64,000 bases of DNA from contig NZ_CAKMMG010000002.1 of NCBI RefSeq assembly GCF_927798115.1, forward strand, positions 434,001 to 498,000, read 5' to 3'. Of this stretch, positions 1 through 9,349 are shown one piece after another. Position numbers and translations under genes: made by a program. This stretch comes from Paenibacillus auburnensis (GTDB lineage: Bacteria > Bacillota > Bacilli > Paenibacillales > Paenibacillaceae). Within the stretch, counting starts at the first letter, position 1; each line of letters opens with the position of its first letter. The notes under the pieces were generated by a model. That model did not search any database and had not been told where the DNA came from. It was given only the letters and a program-made list of their open reading frames with translations.

Positions 1-335
1 ACCGGCAGCAGCAGCACATCCCCGGCATCCTTGGTAGAGAGACGCACCAGAATGTCGGTGGCATAATTGGATAAGCCCTCGAATTCAACACGGGCCTGCG
101 GATACTTCTTTATAAACTGGTCCGCATATCCCTGCATCGTGCCGTTCTCAATAAGATCGATCCGGTTGGTCAGCATAAGGATATTACCCGACAGACTACT
201 CTGTTCATTATCCGAAGCCGGTGTTGCCGAAGGCTCCTGCTTACTGCTCCGGTTCTCACAGCCCGCAGACAGCAGGAGCAGAAACACGAGCAAAAGCATC
301 ATTTGCAGTGTCCAGTATGCTTTTGTCATTTTCAA
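1..335 (-). CDS. ABC solute-binding lipoprotein, N-terminal part (cut by window edge)
   Basis: Only the first ~110 residues are in the window. They show a basic start, a hydrophobic leader and a lipobox (LSAGC), so this should be a lipoprotein anchored outside the membrane. The region after it (NILMLTNRIDLIENG..., then a helix and 'ARVEFEGLSNYATDIL') resembles the N-lobe of family 1 extracellular solute-binding proteins of sugar importers. The start chosen is TTG at 335, which overlaps the TGA of the upstream kinase as TTGA and lies 9 nt after AGGAG; ATG at 329 would be 15 nt away. This overlap implies translational coupling with the kinase. The ligand cannot be told from this fragment. Confidence 0.75.
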   Translation of the reverse strand, partial: MKMTKAYWTLQMMLLLVFLLLLSAGCENRSSKQEPSATPASDNEQSSLSGNILMLTNRIDLIENGTMQGYADQFIKKYPQARVEFEGLSNYATDILVRLSTKDAGDVLLLP

Positions 336-2230
336 AGCAGATTGCTCCTTTCTGTCTCTGGCTTGCTGGCTTGCGGTCCCGGAAGCGGCAGGGACAGAAT
401 TACATCTGTACCCTCTCCGGGTTCACTGAACACCTCTATGCCATATGCCGCCCCATAGTTCAGCTGAACCCGCTGATGCACATTCTTCATCCCGATGCCT
501 CCGTTGATGCTTTTCTTCGGAGGTGTCTCACGCTTCAGATTATCATTCAGCTTGTCCAGGGTAGCCCGGTCCATCCCGCAGCCGTCGTCGCGGATATGGA
601 ACTGCAGCTTATGCTCCGTAATCTCACAGCTGATACTAAGATGCATATGTTCCTTACTGTCATCCAGCCCGTGATAAGCTGCATTCTCGATAATCGGCTG
701 GAACACCAGCTTGATAATCGAGTAGTCGTCCAGCTCCGCGGGGACATCAATCTGCAGCACGAACCGTCCCGGATAGCGGCAGCCTAAGAGTTCAACATAA
801 TTGCGGACATACATCAGCTCCTGCTTCATTGTCGTATGGCCGGACAAATCGCTGGTACTGTAGCGCAGCAGCTTACCCAGAATCGAGATCATATCAGCTG
901 CTTCTACATCATCGTTGATTTCCGCTGTCATCCGGATAGACTCCAGTGTGTTGTAAATGAAATGCGGATTGATCTGGCTCTGCAGCGCATGCAGCTCCGC
1001 TTCCTTCTTCTGCTCCTCTATCCGGTAAATATCCTGGATCAGCTGGCGGATGCGCGCGAGCATACGGTTGAACTGATGACCGAGCAGGCCTATTTCATCC
1101 CGGCGTTTCACGCGGAAGTTGACATCCAGATCACCGTTCTGCACCTTTTTCATCAGCTGAATCATTTGTGTCAGCGGTTTGGTCAGGGCAAAGGACAGAA
1201 TAATAGAAATAATCAATGCGAGTACGATAATAATCAGTGTCGCCACCAAGGTTGCGTTGCGGGTCAGCTTCACATCCCGGGTCAATTCATCAACCGGAAT
1301 GGAGATAATTACCTTCCAGTTTGTCTTGGAGGAACTCGAATAAATGTTCAGCCGTTCCTTACCCGACACCGTATCATAAAAGCTTCCAGCGGCTCCCTTG
1401 GCACTGCGGAACAGTGAAGTATGGGATATATCCATTGTTAACAACTTCTGGTCACTGTCATAAATGACCTTGCCCGCCTCATCCACGATCAGGGACTTGC
1501 CATGAGTCACCTCGTCCAGCTCCGCCACCTGGAACTCCAAGTTGCTGACATTGGCTTCTACAGCAATCAGTCCAATCGGGTTCCAGAGACCGTCGACAAT
1601 TTTGCGGACTACCGTATAAGCATAGCGGGTACTCTGCAGATTGGTGGTATAGGCCTGAGTGCCGAACAGCAGCGCCTCACCGTTCGAGTCCTTCACCTGC
1701 TGGCTCCAGAATTTGTAGCTCTGATCCAGATCAAGCCGCACACCGCCATCCTTAGCTGAATAGTATCCATTGCCATAGGCATCAAAAATATAGACAGAGT
1801 TTGTCCCCCGTTTAATATTGTTGATGAAGGAGATATTGCCTTCGATCCCTCTCTGGATGGATAGAAGCAGATCAAAATCACCTGGTGCAACAATGCTGTT
1901 GTCTGTATCACCTTCAGTCAGCTTCTTCTGTGCATAATAGCGGTTAGAGCGGATCAGATTCTGTTTGATATCGTTTACATACGCAGGCATTGAAGAGATC
2001 CGCTTCATGTCTTCTATGTAGTCGTCGACCCCATCCATCATTTGATCGATTAGCTTCTCCGAATAAGCAACAGTGTTACCTTGGATCGATTGGGTATAGC
2101 TCTTGAAGCTGATAACACTGATAACCGATAGCGGCAGTGTAATAATAACCAGGAAGACAAGGAGCAGCTTTCGTTCCATGCCCATGTCCCCAATAAAGGA
2201 CCACCAGTTGTGCTTATACTTAACTTTCAT
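332..2230 (-). CDS. YesM-type sensor histidine kinase
   Basis: Membrane sensor kinase of 632 residues. An N-terminal membrane segment (about 20-45) is followed by a large extracytoplasmic Cache-like sensor, a second membrane segment (about 325-350), a HAMP linker, and a His_kinase domain with the phospho-acceptor motif INPHFIYNTLES. A HATPase domain follows (N box IIENAAYHG, G boxes DDGCGM and GGIGMKN). This is the architecture of YesM/LytS-like kinases that work with AraC-type YesN regulators controlling sugar ABC transporters. A good AAGGAG lies 9 nt before the ATG. A solute-binding lipoprotein gene overlaps its stop. No response regulator lies on the upstream side; it may be beyond the left edge. 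The signal is unknown. Confidence 0.9.
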   Translation of the reverse strand: MKVKYKHNWWSFIGDMGMERKLLLVFLVIITLPLSVISVISFKSYTQSIQGNTVAYSEKLIDQMMDGVDDYIEDMKRISSMPAYVNDIKQNLIRSNRYYAQKKLTEGDTDNSIVAPGDFDLLLSIQRGIEGNISFINNIKRGTNSVYIFDAYGNGYYSAKDGGVRLDLDQSYKFWSQQVKDSNGEALLFGTQAYTTNLQSTRYAYTVVRKIVDGLWNPIGLIAVEANVSNLEFQVAELDEVTHGKSLIVDEAGKVIYDSDQKLLTMDISHTSLFRSAKGAAGSFYDTVSGKERLNIYSSSSKTNWKVIISIPVDELTRDVKLTRNATLVATLIIIVLALIISIILSFALTKPLTQMIQLMKKVQNGDLDVNFRVKRRDEIGLLGHQFNRMLARIRQLIQDIYRIEEQKKEAELHALQSQINPHFIYNTLESIRMTAEINDDVEAADMISILGKLLRYSTSDLSGHTTMKQELMYVRNYVELLGCRYPGRFVLQIDVPAELDDYSIIKLVFQPIIENAAYHGLDDSKEHMHLSISCEITEHKLQFHIRDDGCGMDRATLDKLNDNLKRETPPKKSINGGIGMKNVHQRVQLNYGAAYGIEVFSEPGEGTDVILSLPLPGPQASKPETERSNLL

Positions 2231-2352
2231 CCGGTCCTACTCCTTCAATCAGCTTTACCTAACTTTTCACACCACCATAACATTTACCTAACAAAATAAT
2301 TATACTTGTTAGCTCCAAGTTTCACAAGAAAAAGTCCATACCTATAATTAAC

Positions 2353-2384
2353 AGGCCGCTTCTTCCCGGGGGAAGAAGCGGCCT
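2353..2384 (-). terminator. Hairpin downstream of the chemoreceptor gene
   Basis: A perfect 15-bp inverted repeat (2353-2367 with 2370-2384) lies 33 nt after the chemoreceptor stop. The minus-strand tail is only mildly T-rich (GTTAATTAT), so this is a weak terminator or an mRNA-end hairpin. Confidence 0.55.
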
Positions 2385-2416
2385 GAGTCTACAAACTACA
2401 CCTAACTGCTAGATAA

Positions 2417-4702
2417 TTAGATTGTGAACATCGCCAGCTTGTCTTTCAACTGGTTCGAAGCAATCTCCAGCTTGCCGGACAGAGATACGAGCTGATCACT
2501 CACGTTCTGCTGCTCGTTGCTGAGTGAAGCCACTTCTTCAGAAGTCGCAGAAGATTGCTGAGCGACTGCACTTACATTGCCCATCGCATCAGACAATACA
2601 CCCTGTGAATGGCTGAGACTGCCAATGGCGCCTGTTACAGACTCCAGACTGGCAATGAAATCCTCCATTTGGGCCTGTACAGAAACAAAGATATCACTGG
2701 TGCTTTTTACGGAAGTCATCTGTTGTTTGAACAGCGGTGCCACTTCAGACAGAACGTTCACCGTTTCATTCATTTCTGTAACGATCTTATCAATAATTCC
2801 TGCTACCAGCGCAATCGACTGTTTGGACTGGTCTGCCAGCTGCCGGACTTCATCCGCGACGACCATAAAGCCGCGGCCTGCTTCGCCCGCTCTTGCTGCT
2901 TCAATAGTTGCATTCAGTGACAGAATATTGGTCTGCTGCGTAATATTTTTCATAACATCAAGAACCTTCATAACCGAGTAAACCGTATCTTTCAGGTTGT
3001 TGACGCGATCCACTAATGCGGAGGTCATTTCTCCGGTGCGGCCTGTCTGTTTGAGCAGGTCTTCCATCTGTTTCGCTCCGAGTCCGCTGGCTTCACCGAC
3101 ACCGCGTGCCGCTTCATCCATCTCGGCATTGGCAGCAATAACGTTTTGCATCTGAGTACCGATCAGGTCGGTCAATTCATTGCCGCGCTCAGCTTCCAGT
3201 GCCAAACTTCCTGCACCGCCGGCAATCTCTTCGGTAGCTGCGGCAATCTCCTTGGCAGATACAGCCGTTTTACGGGAGGCATCGCCCAGCTCGCCGGCAG
3301 TCTCCAGGACTTCACGGGCGGTATCTGTCGTTTGTGCAACCAGCTCGGTAATCCGTTCCATCATCATATTGAACGAAGCGGACAGCTGGCCAATTTCATC
3401 TTTTGAATTAAACTCTGTACGTACGCTCAAATCGCCTTTTGCACCTTGCACCATCAGATCCTTCAGACGGGCCACCGGCTTGGCGATCATCTGAACCATC
3501 CAGAAGCCGAGTAACACCGCGAGCAGAGCGGATGCAAGAGCAGCCATATAAGTAGTAAACAGAATCGGCTTAGCAGCTTTCACGAGTTCTCCTGTTGGGA
3601 CAACACCTGTCAGCTTCCAGTCAGCCTTGGTTAATGTACTGAATACAGCCAGCACATCTTTGCCGTTGGAATCCTTAGCTTCCTGGCTGTTGTTCTTGTT
3701 CTTGCTGTCCTTGATAAAGCCGAATTCTGAAGCCACACCATCTTCAGCAGGAACCGAGGATGCGATAACAGTACCGTTTGGATCAACGAGCTGAACCCGC
3801 GAGCCGTCTCCAAGCGATACGCTTTTGAAGGCCTCTTCCAATAAGGTGTTTTTGAGCTCAAGCATGATAACATAACCTGTAGCCGAGCCCATAGTCTTAA
3901 GCGATCTTACCATAGCGACATTTTTGCCGCCGTCACCTTCAACAGATGTTGAGAACCAATAGTTCTGCGGTGCTGCAGTTTCATCCGAATAATAGGACTT
4001 GTACTCTGTATTGCTGGCCGTAACCTTTTTGAACCACTCCTGATCTCTGATCCCGTCCATCTTGAGACCGGAGTTTCCGCTCGTGATGACAGCCTCATCT
4101 GCCGATTGCGGAATCAGGGAGATCGCCACAATATTGGAATCCGTAGTCGTCTGACTGGACAGCTTCTTACTGATCGAATCCGTAGCAACGAATTTATCAT
4201 AATTGGAGTTGGCGGATAGCAGATCCGACAGGTCACTTTGCATTTGTGTATCAAAATACAGCTGAAGCGCCATATTCTCATACTGTTTGAGCGTAATATC
4301 CAGCTTATCCGAGGTCTGGATAATCGTCTGCCGGTTCGCTTCCGAGACATTGTCTTTAATGGTGTTTTTAGCTTTGTTGTAAGACAATAGGCCCAGGAGC
4401 AGCACGACAGCTACAATGGAAGACAGGAAAATCAGAAACAGCTTGACTCCTACGGACTTAATCGGATCGACTTTCTTGACCTGGCTTACTGAACTATTCA
4501 GCACTCCTTTGAAGCCCATATCCTTTATCTTGCCTATACTTTGGAGTTTACCTTTGCCTATGCCTTTGCCTGTTGTCTGGTCCACATCTGCACGGCTTGG
4601 TTCTACTTGTTGTTTATCCACCGGTTTCTTGCTATTCTTTCTCACTTTTACCCTTCTCCCCTTCTGCTTTTTATCTCTGTTCTCCTGCGCGGGAGCCCCC
4701 AT
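2417..4702 (-). CDS. Methyl-accepting chemotaxis protein
   Basis: Chemoreceptor of 761 residues. Order: an unusual ~85-residue N-terminal extension rich in Lys, Arg and Gln; membrane helix about 87-108; a Cache-type periplasmic sensor about 110-375; a second helix about 380-402; HAMP; and a long coiled-coil MCP signalling domain. Its conserved tip ([21 protein letters not shown]) binds CheA/CheW. Typical receptors start within a few residues of the first helix, so the basic extension is odd; no better-placed start with a ribosome site was seen inside it. The gene appears monocistronic, with a cre-like box 33 nt before the start and a hairpin after the stop. The ligand is unknown. Confidence 0.92.
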   Translation of the reverse strand: MGAPAQENRDKKQKGRRVKVRKNSKKPVDKQQVEPSRADVDQTTGKGIGKGKLQSIGKIKDMGFKGVLNSSVSQVKKVDPIKSVGVKLFLIFLSSIVAVVLLLGLLSYNKAKNTIKDNVSEANRQTIIQTSDKLDITLKQYENMALQLYFDTQMQSDLSDLLSANSNYDKFVATDSISKKLSSQTTTDSNIVAISLIPQSADEAVITSGNSGLKMDGIRDQEWFKKVTASNTEYKSYYSDETAAPQNYWFSTSVEGDGGKNVAMVRSLKTMGSATGYVIMLELKNTLLEEAFKSVSLGDGSRVQLVDPNGTVIASSVPAEDGVASEFGFIKDSKNKNNSQEAKDSNGKDVLAVFSTLTKADWKLTGVVPTGELVKAAKPILFTTYMAALASALLAVLLGFWMVQMIAKPVARLKDLMVQGAKGDLSVRTEFNSKDEIGQLSASFNMMMERITELVAQTTDTAREVLETAGELGDASRKTAVSAKEIAAATEEIAGGAGSLALEAERGNELTDLIGTQMQNVIAANAEMDEAARGVGEASGLGAKQMEDLLKQTGRTGEMTSALVDRVNNLKDTVYSVMKVLDVMKNITQQTNILSLNATIEAARAGEAGRGFMVVADEVRQLADQSKQSIALVAGIIDKIVTEMNETVNVLSEVAPLFKQQMTSVKSTSDIFVSVQAQMEDFIASLESVTGAIGSLSHSQGVLSDAMGNVSAVAQQSSATSEEVASLSNEQQNVSDQLVSLSGKLEIASNQLKDKLAMFTI

Positions 4703-4734
4703 ATCATCACCTGCCAGTTAGAATAGAAGTCGTA

Positions 4735-4748
4735 TGTAAGCGTTCGCT
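4735..4748. promoter_or_regulatory. Possible cre (CcpA) box upstream of the chemoreceptor
   Basis: TGTAAGCGTTCGCT matches 13 of 14 positions of the Bacillus cre consensus TGWAARCGYTWNCW. It lies 33 bp before the chemoreceptor start, where CcpA could repress. It is a single-motif prediction. Confidence 0.4.
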
Positions 4749-4856
4749 ATATGTAATCTATATCGGTTTTCTCCGACTATTTGCTTAGAGTTCTTAAGAA
4801 ATTACCTGAGAATCTTTATATATTTTAGTTATTTTCCTTTTTTTGTATAAAATAAC

Positions 4857-4889
4857 AAAAGGGACACACCCAATAGGGTGCATCCCTTT
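4857..4889 (-). terminator. Terminator of the mltG-U32 gene group
   Basis: On the minus strand an AAGGGA..CACCC / GGGTG..TCCCTT stem-loop is followed by TTTTGTTATTTT, 27 nt after the stop of the second U32 gene. Confidence 0.8.
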
Positions 4890-4915
4890 CCATTTCATTG
4901 TAATGTACTGTTCTG

Positions 4916-6244
4916 TTACTTTCTTTTCCGCATCATATCAAAATAAGCTACAGGGTGATCGACCTTCATGCGCACGCGCTGAAGCGGGTGACGGGCCACA
5001 TCGAGCTGGTTCCCTGCCTCATCCCATAATTCCCCTACAATCTGCTTAAAGAATGTGTTATCCGGTCCGAAGAATTCCACTTCCTGTCCCGGCTTGAAGT
5101 TGTTGCGCTGCTGGATCAGCGCCATGCCGCTCTCAGCATCATACTCCAGAACTAGTCCTGCAAAATCATAAGGTGCCGCCTTTTCCTCAGGCTCATAGAT
5201 ATGATCCTCATGATCCGGTGTATCGTAGAAAAATCCGGTGTTCAGCGGACGGTTAGCCGCTTTCTGCAATTCTTCCAGCCATTCCGGCTTAAGCTCGTAA
5301 TGCTCCGGATCAGCCATATATGCATCAATGGCCTTGCGGTAAGCATTCACGACAGTCGCCACGTAGTGGATTGACTTCATCCGGCCCTCGATCTTAAAGC
5401 TGTCAATGCCGGCTTCAATCAGATCGGGGATGCTTTCCAGCATGCACAAGTCCTTGGAGCCCATGGAGAACGGGTTATCCTGGGGCTGATGCAGCGGCAG
5501 CTGGGTTATCCCCGGCTGAAGGCGCTGCGGAGCAGTAGCCTCAGCCTGTTCCTCTTCGGACACCCAGGCACCTTCCGGACGGTCATCCTGGAACAGATCA
5601 TATTTCCAGCGGCAGGACTGGCAGCAGCCGCCACGGTTGGAGTCGCGGTCCGTAAAGTGGTTGGATAATACACAACGTCCGGAATACGAGGAGCACATCG
5701 CCCCGTGGATGAAGCTTTCAATTTCGATATCAACATGCTGCTTAATCTCGGCAATCTCTTCCAGACTGGTCTCGCGGCCCAGAACGACACGCGGCAGCCC
5801 TTCCTCTTTCCAGAAGGATACCGCCTGCCAGTTGAGGGTGGACTGCTGGGTACTGAGATGCACCTCAAGTCCAGGTACCAGCCGGCGTGCAGTATCGACA
5901 ATAGCCGGGTCGGCCACAATAATCGCGGCAATTCCGGCTTCGTATAGGTTACGCAGGTATTCTTCAATCCCGGCGATATCTTCATTGTGAGCATAGATAT
6001 TGGTAGCAACAAACACTTTAGCGCCGTATTTCTTGGCGAATTCCACGCCTTCGCGCATTTCCTCGAAGCTGAAGTTATCTGCTCCGGAGCGCAGACCATA
6101 CTTCTGTCCTCCGATATAGACTGCATCCGCACCATAGTGCACGGCGAATTTCAATTTTTCCAGGTTACCCGCCGGAGCAAGGAGCTCCGGTTTGTCCAGA
6201 CGGTAACGTTTGCCCTTAAATTGGGGCTTAGTCATGGTTCCCAT
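4916..6244 (-). CDS. trhP2: U32 family protein, TrhP2/YrrO-like tRNA hydroxylation factor
   Basis: A 442-residue U32 ('collagenase-like') protein. The N-terminal barrel starts with ELLAPAGNLEKLKFA, and a Cys cluster (RCVLSN...GGCCQSCRWKYDL) fits the iron-sulfur cysteines of the family. B. subtilis YrrN and YrrO and E. coli TrhP (YegQ) are needed for prephenate-dependent hydroxylation of U34 in tRNA; proteolysis is doubtful for this family. GGAGG with a second GGGGAG precedes the ATG. It follows its paralogue trhP1 after a 275-nt gap that holds a dispersed repeat. It is longer than trhP1 because of an extra C-terminal barrel domain (EEKAAPYDFAGLVLEY... onward). Confidence 0.85.
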   Translation of the reverse strand: MGTMTKPQFKGKRYRLDKPELLAPAGNLEKLKFAVHYGADAVYIGGQKYGLRSGADNFSFEEMREGVEFAKKYGAKVFVATNIYAHNEDIAGIEEYLRNLYEAGIAAIIVADPAIVDTARRLVPGLEVHLSTQQSTLNWQAVSFWKEEGLPRVVLGRETSLEEIAEIKQHVDIEIESFIHGAMCSSYSGRCVLSNHFTDRDSNRGGCCQSCRWKYDLFQDDRPEGAWVSEEEQAEATAPQRLQPGITQLPLHQPQDNPFSMGSKDLCMLESIPDLIEAGIDSFKIEGRMKSIHYVATVVNAYRKAIDAYMADPEHYELKPEWLEELQKAANRPLNTGFFYDTPDHEDHIYEPEEKAAPYDFAGLVLEYDAESGMALIQQRNNFKPGQEVEFFGPDNTFFKQIVGELWDEAGNQLDVARHPLQRVRMKVDHPVAYFDMMRKRK

Positions 6245-6316
6245 TATGTTCTCCCCTCCATTACTCAGCTGTTAAAAAGCTTAGAACTTTACACGCTGGT
6301 GTTGAACGCAGCTGCG

Positions 6317-6443
6317 GAGAATGTTTGGACTTTCGGCCGCTGTTGTATCCAGATTTCTTGAATTGTACCGCTTTTCGCGGTTGAAATCCGGAGACAAAGG
6401 CGGACGCATTCGCTCCTACAGTTCCAAAATTCCCCTCCGCCGC
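6317..6443. repeat. Dispersed 127-bp intergenic repeat, copy A
   Basis: Shares its whole length with copy C at 37372-37498 (starts GAGAATGTTTGGACTT, ends TCCGCC). It contains a long inverted repeat (6345-6357 with 6383-6395) around an inner hairpin CCGC-TTTTC-GCGG (6368-6380). It lies between the two U32 genes, so it may be transcribed as part of that mRNA. No ORF of its own is likely. Confidence 0.8.
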
Positions 6444-6519
6444 TACACCTTAATGTTGTTTATTTCAAACCATTTTTAAAGGCTGAGTCATTGCCTTATT
6501 TTATTTCCTAAAAGATTTA

Positions 6520-7452
6520 TTAATAGACTTGCTCTTTGTAGAAGAAGCCGAACGACAGGTCACGCTCAGGGTCCTGCAGCGCACGGATTCCATCCATCCA
6601 TGCCTCGTCAAAAGCATAGCCCTGCGGGTCCGCTGCATAGAGATCCACCGCATGACGGTAGGCCTTTACGACTGCCACGTTATAGGCAATCGGTTTCAGC
6701 AGCCCTTCAATCTTCAGGCTGTGCACTCCTGCCGCAAGCAGGATATGCAGATCCTCAAGGATACAGATATCGTCGGAGCTCATAATATGTGTACCATTGA
6801 TGTCCTCATAAATCGGGAATTTCTCATCCCGGCGCTCTGCCTCAATCAGGAATAAGCCGCGTTCCTTGCCGAGGTTTCCATCCTCTACCGGGCGGCCCTG
6901 GTGGGCCATATAGCTTGCAACAAGTCCGCGCTTGGAATGGTAAATATTCGTCATGCCATGCACCTGTACCTGGGCTTCTACCTCCAGCAGCGGCACCATC
7001 TCGGTGATTTCGTCCATGTTCAGCTCACGGGCCAGAACAACCCGTGAAGCGCCTTTGCGGCCCCAATAATTGGCCGTAAAGTAATTCGTTGAGGTCATCT
7101 CGGCATTCCAGTGCAGCCTCATGCCCGGCGCCTCAGACTTCACAGCAGCCAGAACGGCCGGATCACCGAATTCGATCCCGTCAATTCCAAGCTCACCGAT
7201 AGCTTTCACGTAGGCGGGGAGCTCATCCAGCAGCCGGTTGGACATGAGTCCGCCCAGACCGGCGTAGACTTTCCGGCCCATACCATGGGCCAGTTCTATA
7301 ACAGCTGCCGTTTCCTCCAGCGAAAAATGTCCGGCCAGCCGCATGCCGAAACGGTCATCGCCGATCAGCAGTGCATCCGCACCGGCATTCAGCAGCGCGC
7401 GCGCTTCTTCCAGGGATGCTGCTGTGGCCAGCAGCTCCGGTTTGTTCATCAT
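6520..7452 (-). CDS. trhP1: U32 family protein, TrhP1/YrrN-like tRNA hydroxylation factor
   Basis: A 310-residue short U32 protein, similar over its length to the N-terminal part of the following gene (MNKPELLATAASLEEARALL..., VVLARELNMDEI, and SLKIEGLLKPIAYNVAVV matching SFKIEGRMKSIHYVATVV). By analogy with B. subtilis YrrN it acts with TrhP2 in tRNA U34 hydroxylation. AGGAGGG lies 7 nt before the first ATG; a second ATG follows directly. It begins 58 nt after mltG. In B. subtilis the methyltransferase gene yrrM (trmR) sits between mltG and yrrN; here it is missing. Confidence 0.85.
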   Translation of the reverse strand: MMNKPELLATAASLEEARALLNAGADALLIGDDRFGMRLAGHFSLEETAAVIELAHGMGRKVYAGLGGLMSNRLLDELPAYVKAIGELGIDGIEFGDPAVLAAVKSEAPGMRLHWNAEMTSTNYFTANYWGRKGASRVVLARELNMDEITEMVPLLEVEAQVQVHGMTNIYHSKRGLVASYMAHQGRPVEDGNLGKERGLFLIEAERRDEKFPIYEDINGTHIMSSDDICILEDLHILLAAGVHSLKIEGLLKPIAYNVAVVKAYRHAVDLYAADPQGYAFDEAWMDGIRALQDPERDLSFGFFYKEQVY

Positions 7453-7509
7453 GTTGTACCCTCCTGCACTTGCGGTAAACGAAACCGCATCAAACTCTAT
7501 TTTAATAGG

Positions 7510-8559
7510 TTACGGCGAACTTTGTTCACTTTTTTGGATATTGGCTAAATGTTCCTTATAGGTCTTACCGAACAGATGACCCTGGGAACCGTCTTTTTTG
7601 GTCACATAGAAGTAATATTCTGATGCTTTAGGCTCAAGAGCAGCCTGAATGGAAGCAAGACCCGGGCTGGCAATCGGCCCCGGCGGCAATCCAGCATTCT
7701 TATACGTATTATATGGACTGTCAACCTTGAGATCCTTGTTCAGCAGCCGTTCTTTTTGCTTGTCCAGCAGATACTGGACGGTAGCATCAATCTCGAGCTT
7801 CTGCCCTTTGTTCAGCCTGTTATAAATAACACCGGCCACCAGCGGACGCTCCTCGTCCACTACAACCTCACGCTCTACTAGTGAAGCGACTGTCAGCAGC
7901 TCATGCAGGGATAAACCGCGCTTATCCAGCTTTGTTTTCCAGTCAGGAATACTGTCCAGCTTCTTCTCCAGCTGCTCCAGCATAGCTTCGACAATCTCCT
8001 GGGGCGTACTATCTTTAACGAGCTCATACGTTTCGGGGAACAGATATCCCTCAAGCCGATGGCGAAGCTCTGCATTTACCGGAATCCCCAGCCGGTCTGC
8101 TGCAGCAAGTCCTGTACCTGAATCTATGACTTTAAGGAAGACCTCAGCTTTCTGATTCCATGCCTCTGCCAGTTTATCAGCCACTTGCTTCGCGGTGAAT
8201 CCTTCAGGAATTGTAAAGACGACTGTTTCTTCCTTAACTACATCTCCGGCATTCAGCCTTGCAATCAGCTGGTCATAGGTATCTCCAGGGCTTGCAGTAT
8301 ATGTACCTGCTTTGAAGCTTGAGCCTTCCTTGACCCATTTCAAATATCCCTTGAATAATAGCCCATTACGGATAATGCCGTTTTCCTCGAGCAGATCAGC
8401 AATTTCCGAACTGCCCATCCCCTTCTCTATCGTAAACGTTACTGCCGGGCCTGCAGGCTCTACCGGCTGCATTCCATTCCAAATATACCATGCGCCTCCC
8501 CCTCCTGCTAAGGCCAGCAAAAGGATTACGATCAGCACAGCGCGGATTGCGGCTTTCAA
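7510..8559 (-). CDS. mltG: Endolytic murein transglycosylase MltG
   Basis: A 349-residue YceG/MltG family enzyme. A single N-terminal membrane anchor (about 5-27) is followed by a LysM-like region (TIEKGMGSSEIADLLEENG) and the catalytic YceG domain, with its Glu in ASLVEREV and the motif VIYNRLNKGQKLEIDATVQY. It cleaves nascent glycan strands at the outer membrane face and sets chain ends during wall growth. The start is a TTG 6 nt after GAGGAG; no ATG with a ribosome site is nearby. A terminator separates it from the DUF1292 genes upstream, so it probably has its own promoter. It heads a group with the two U32 genes. Confidence 0.92.
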   Translation of the reverse strand: MKAAIRAVLIVILLLALAGGGGAWYIWNGMQPVEPAGPAVTFTIEKGMGSSEIADLLEENGIIRNGLLFKGYLKWVKEGSSFKAGTYTASPGDTYDQLIARLNAGDVVKEETVVFTIPEGFTAKQVADKLAEAWNQKAEVFLKVIDSGTGLAAADRLGIPVNAELRHRLEGYLFPETYELVKDSTPQEIVEAMLEQLEKKLDSIPDWKTKLDKRGLSLHELLTVASLVEREVVVDEERPLVAGVIYNRLNKGQKLEIDATVQYLLDKQKERLLNKDLKVDSPYNTYKNAGLPPGPIASPGLASIQAALEPKASEYYFYVTKKDGSQGHLFGKTYKEHLANIQKSEQSSP

Positions 8560-8655
8560 ATGTCACTCCTCACTTTCCGACTATAAAGTATAAAATTGTA
8601 TTGTCTCAAATTCAACATATATTTTTAGGAGAATATCATTTTTGCCTATTTCAAG

Positions 8656-8685
8656 CAAAAAGAGCGCGGAATAACTCCGCCCTCT
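8656..8685 (-). terminator. Terminator after the DUF1292 genes
   Basis: Minus-strand hairpin AGAGGGCGGA-GTTAT-TCCGCGCTCT (one mismatch) followed by TTTTTG. It ends the alaS-to-DUF1292 unit before mltG. Confidence 0.8.
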
Positions 8686-8724
8686 TCCTTGCCAAGCATA
8701 GATGTTGCATATTTGTGAAAACAC

Positions 8725-9033
8725 TTATTCCTTGTCGTCAGCAGGGAGAGTCAGCTCGTCGTACAGCTCAGAGACATCTTCCCACTCCTCATCGTCAACG
8801 ATACTTTCCAGCTCGGGCACACCGTTAGGTGAGACCACGATCCGCAGAATTTCCTGCTCTGCTTCTCTTCCGGAGCCAGCCAGTACCGCATACGCGCGGT
8901 CCCCAACCTCAAACTCGGCAATAATATCGTAAACGGAAGATTTACCCTGCTCGTCTTCCAGTTCTACAGTCTCTCCATATACTTCCTTGAGCTTCGATGT
9001 CCATACCGCTTGTTCGGCGGAAAAATCAGTCAT
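8725..9033 (-). CDS. DUF1292 family protein, second copy
   Basis: Small acidic protein of 102 residues of the DUF1292 (YrzB-like) family, with the motif ELEDEQGKSSVYDIIAEFEVGDRAYAVL and a C-terminal EEWEDVSELYDEL. The molecular role of the family is not known. The start at 9033 is preferred because GGAGGAG lies 6 nt before it; it overlaps the stop of the preceding DUF1292 gene by 8 nt, so the two are likely coupled. B. subtilis has one such gene at this place; here two paralogues lie in tandem. Confidence 0.8.
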   Translation of the reverse strand: MTDFSAEQAVWTSKLKEVYGETVELEDEQGKSSVYDIIAEFEVGDRAYAVLAGSGREAEQEILRIVVSPNGVPELESIVDDEEWEDVSELYDELTLPADDKE

Positions 9034-9334
9034 TCTCTGCTCCTCCATCCAGCTCGTCTACCAGAGTATTGAAGGTTTCTTCAACAATCGCCCACTCTTC
9101 GTCGTTCTCTATCATGAAGAGCTGCAAATCGTCGCCGTCTTCCTCATAGCGGAACGCATACACCTCATCACTCTCTTCATCCTCGGAGTCGAGCGGAACC
9201 ACCATCATATACTTTGCATCCGAACCGTCAACTTCAAACTTCATGATGACCTCGAATTCCTCTTCATTACCTTCCTCATCGGGAATATAGATAATTTCCG
9301 GTTCTTCTTCTTGGCCAATCTGCTCGTTTGTCAT
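9026..9334 (-). CDS. DUF1292 family protein, first copy
   Basis: Acidic protein of 102 residues (MTNEQIGQEEEPEIIYIPDE...) with the DUF1292 features EFEVIMKFEVDGSDAKYMMVVPLD and EWAIVEETFNTL. It is 15 nt downstream of ruvX and is the likely equivalent of B. subtilis yrzB. ATG at 9334 is chosen, with GAGGGG upstream at 11 nt. Function unknown; probably cytosolic, as no signal or membrane segment is seen. Confidence 0.82.
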   Translation of the reverse strand: MTNEQIGQEEEPEIIYIPDEEGNEEEFEVIMKFEVDGSDAKYMMVVPLDSEDEESDEVYAFRYEEDGDDLQLFMIENDEEWAIVEETFNTLVDELDGGAEND

Positions 9335-9349
9335 AATAGCACGCACCCC

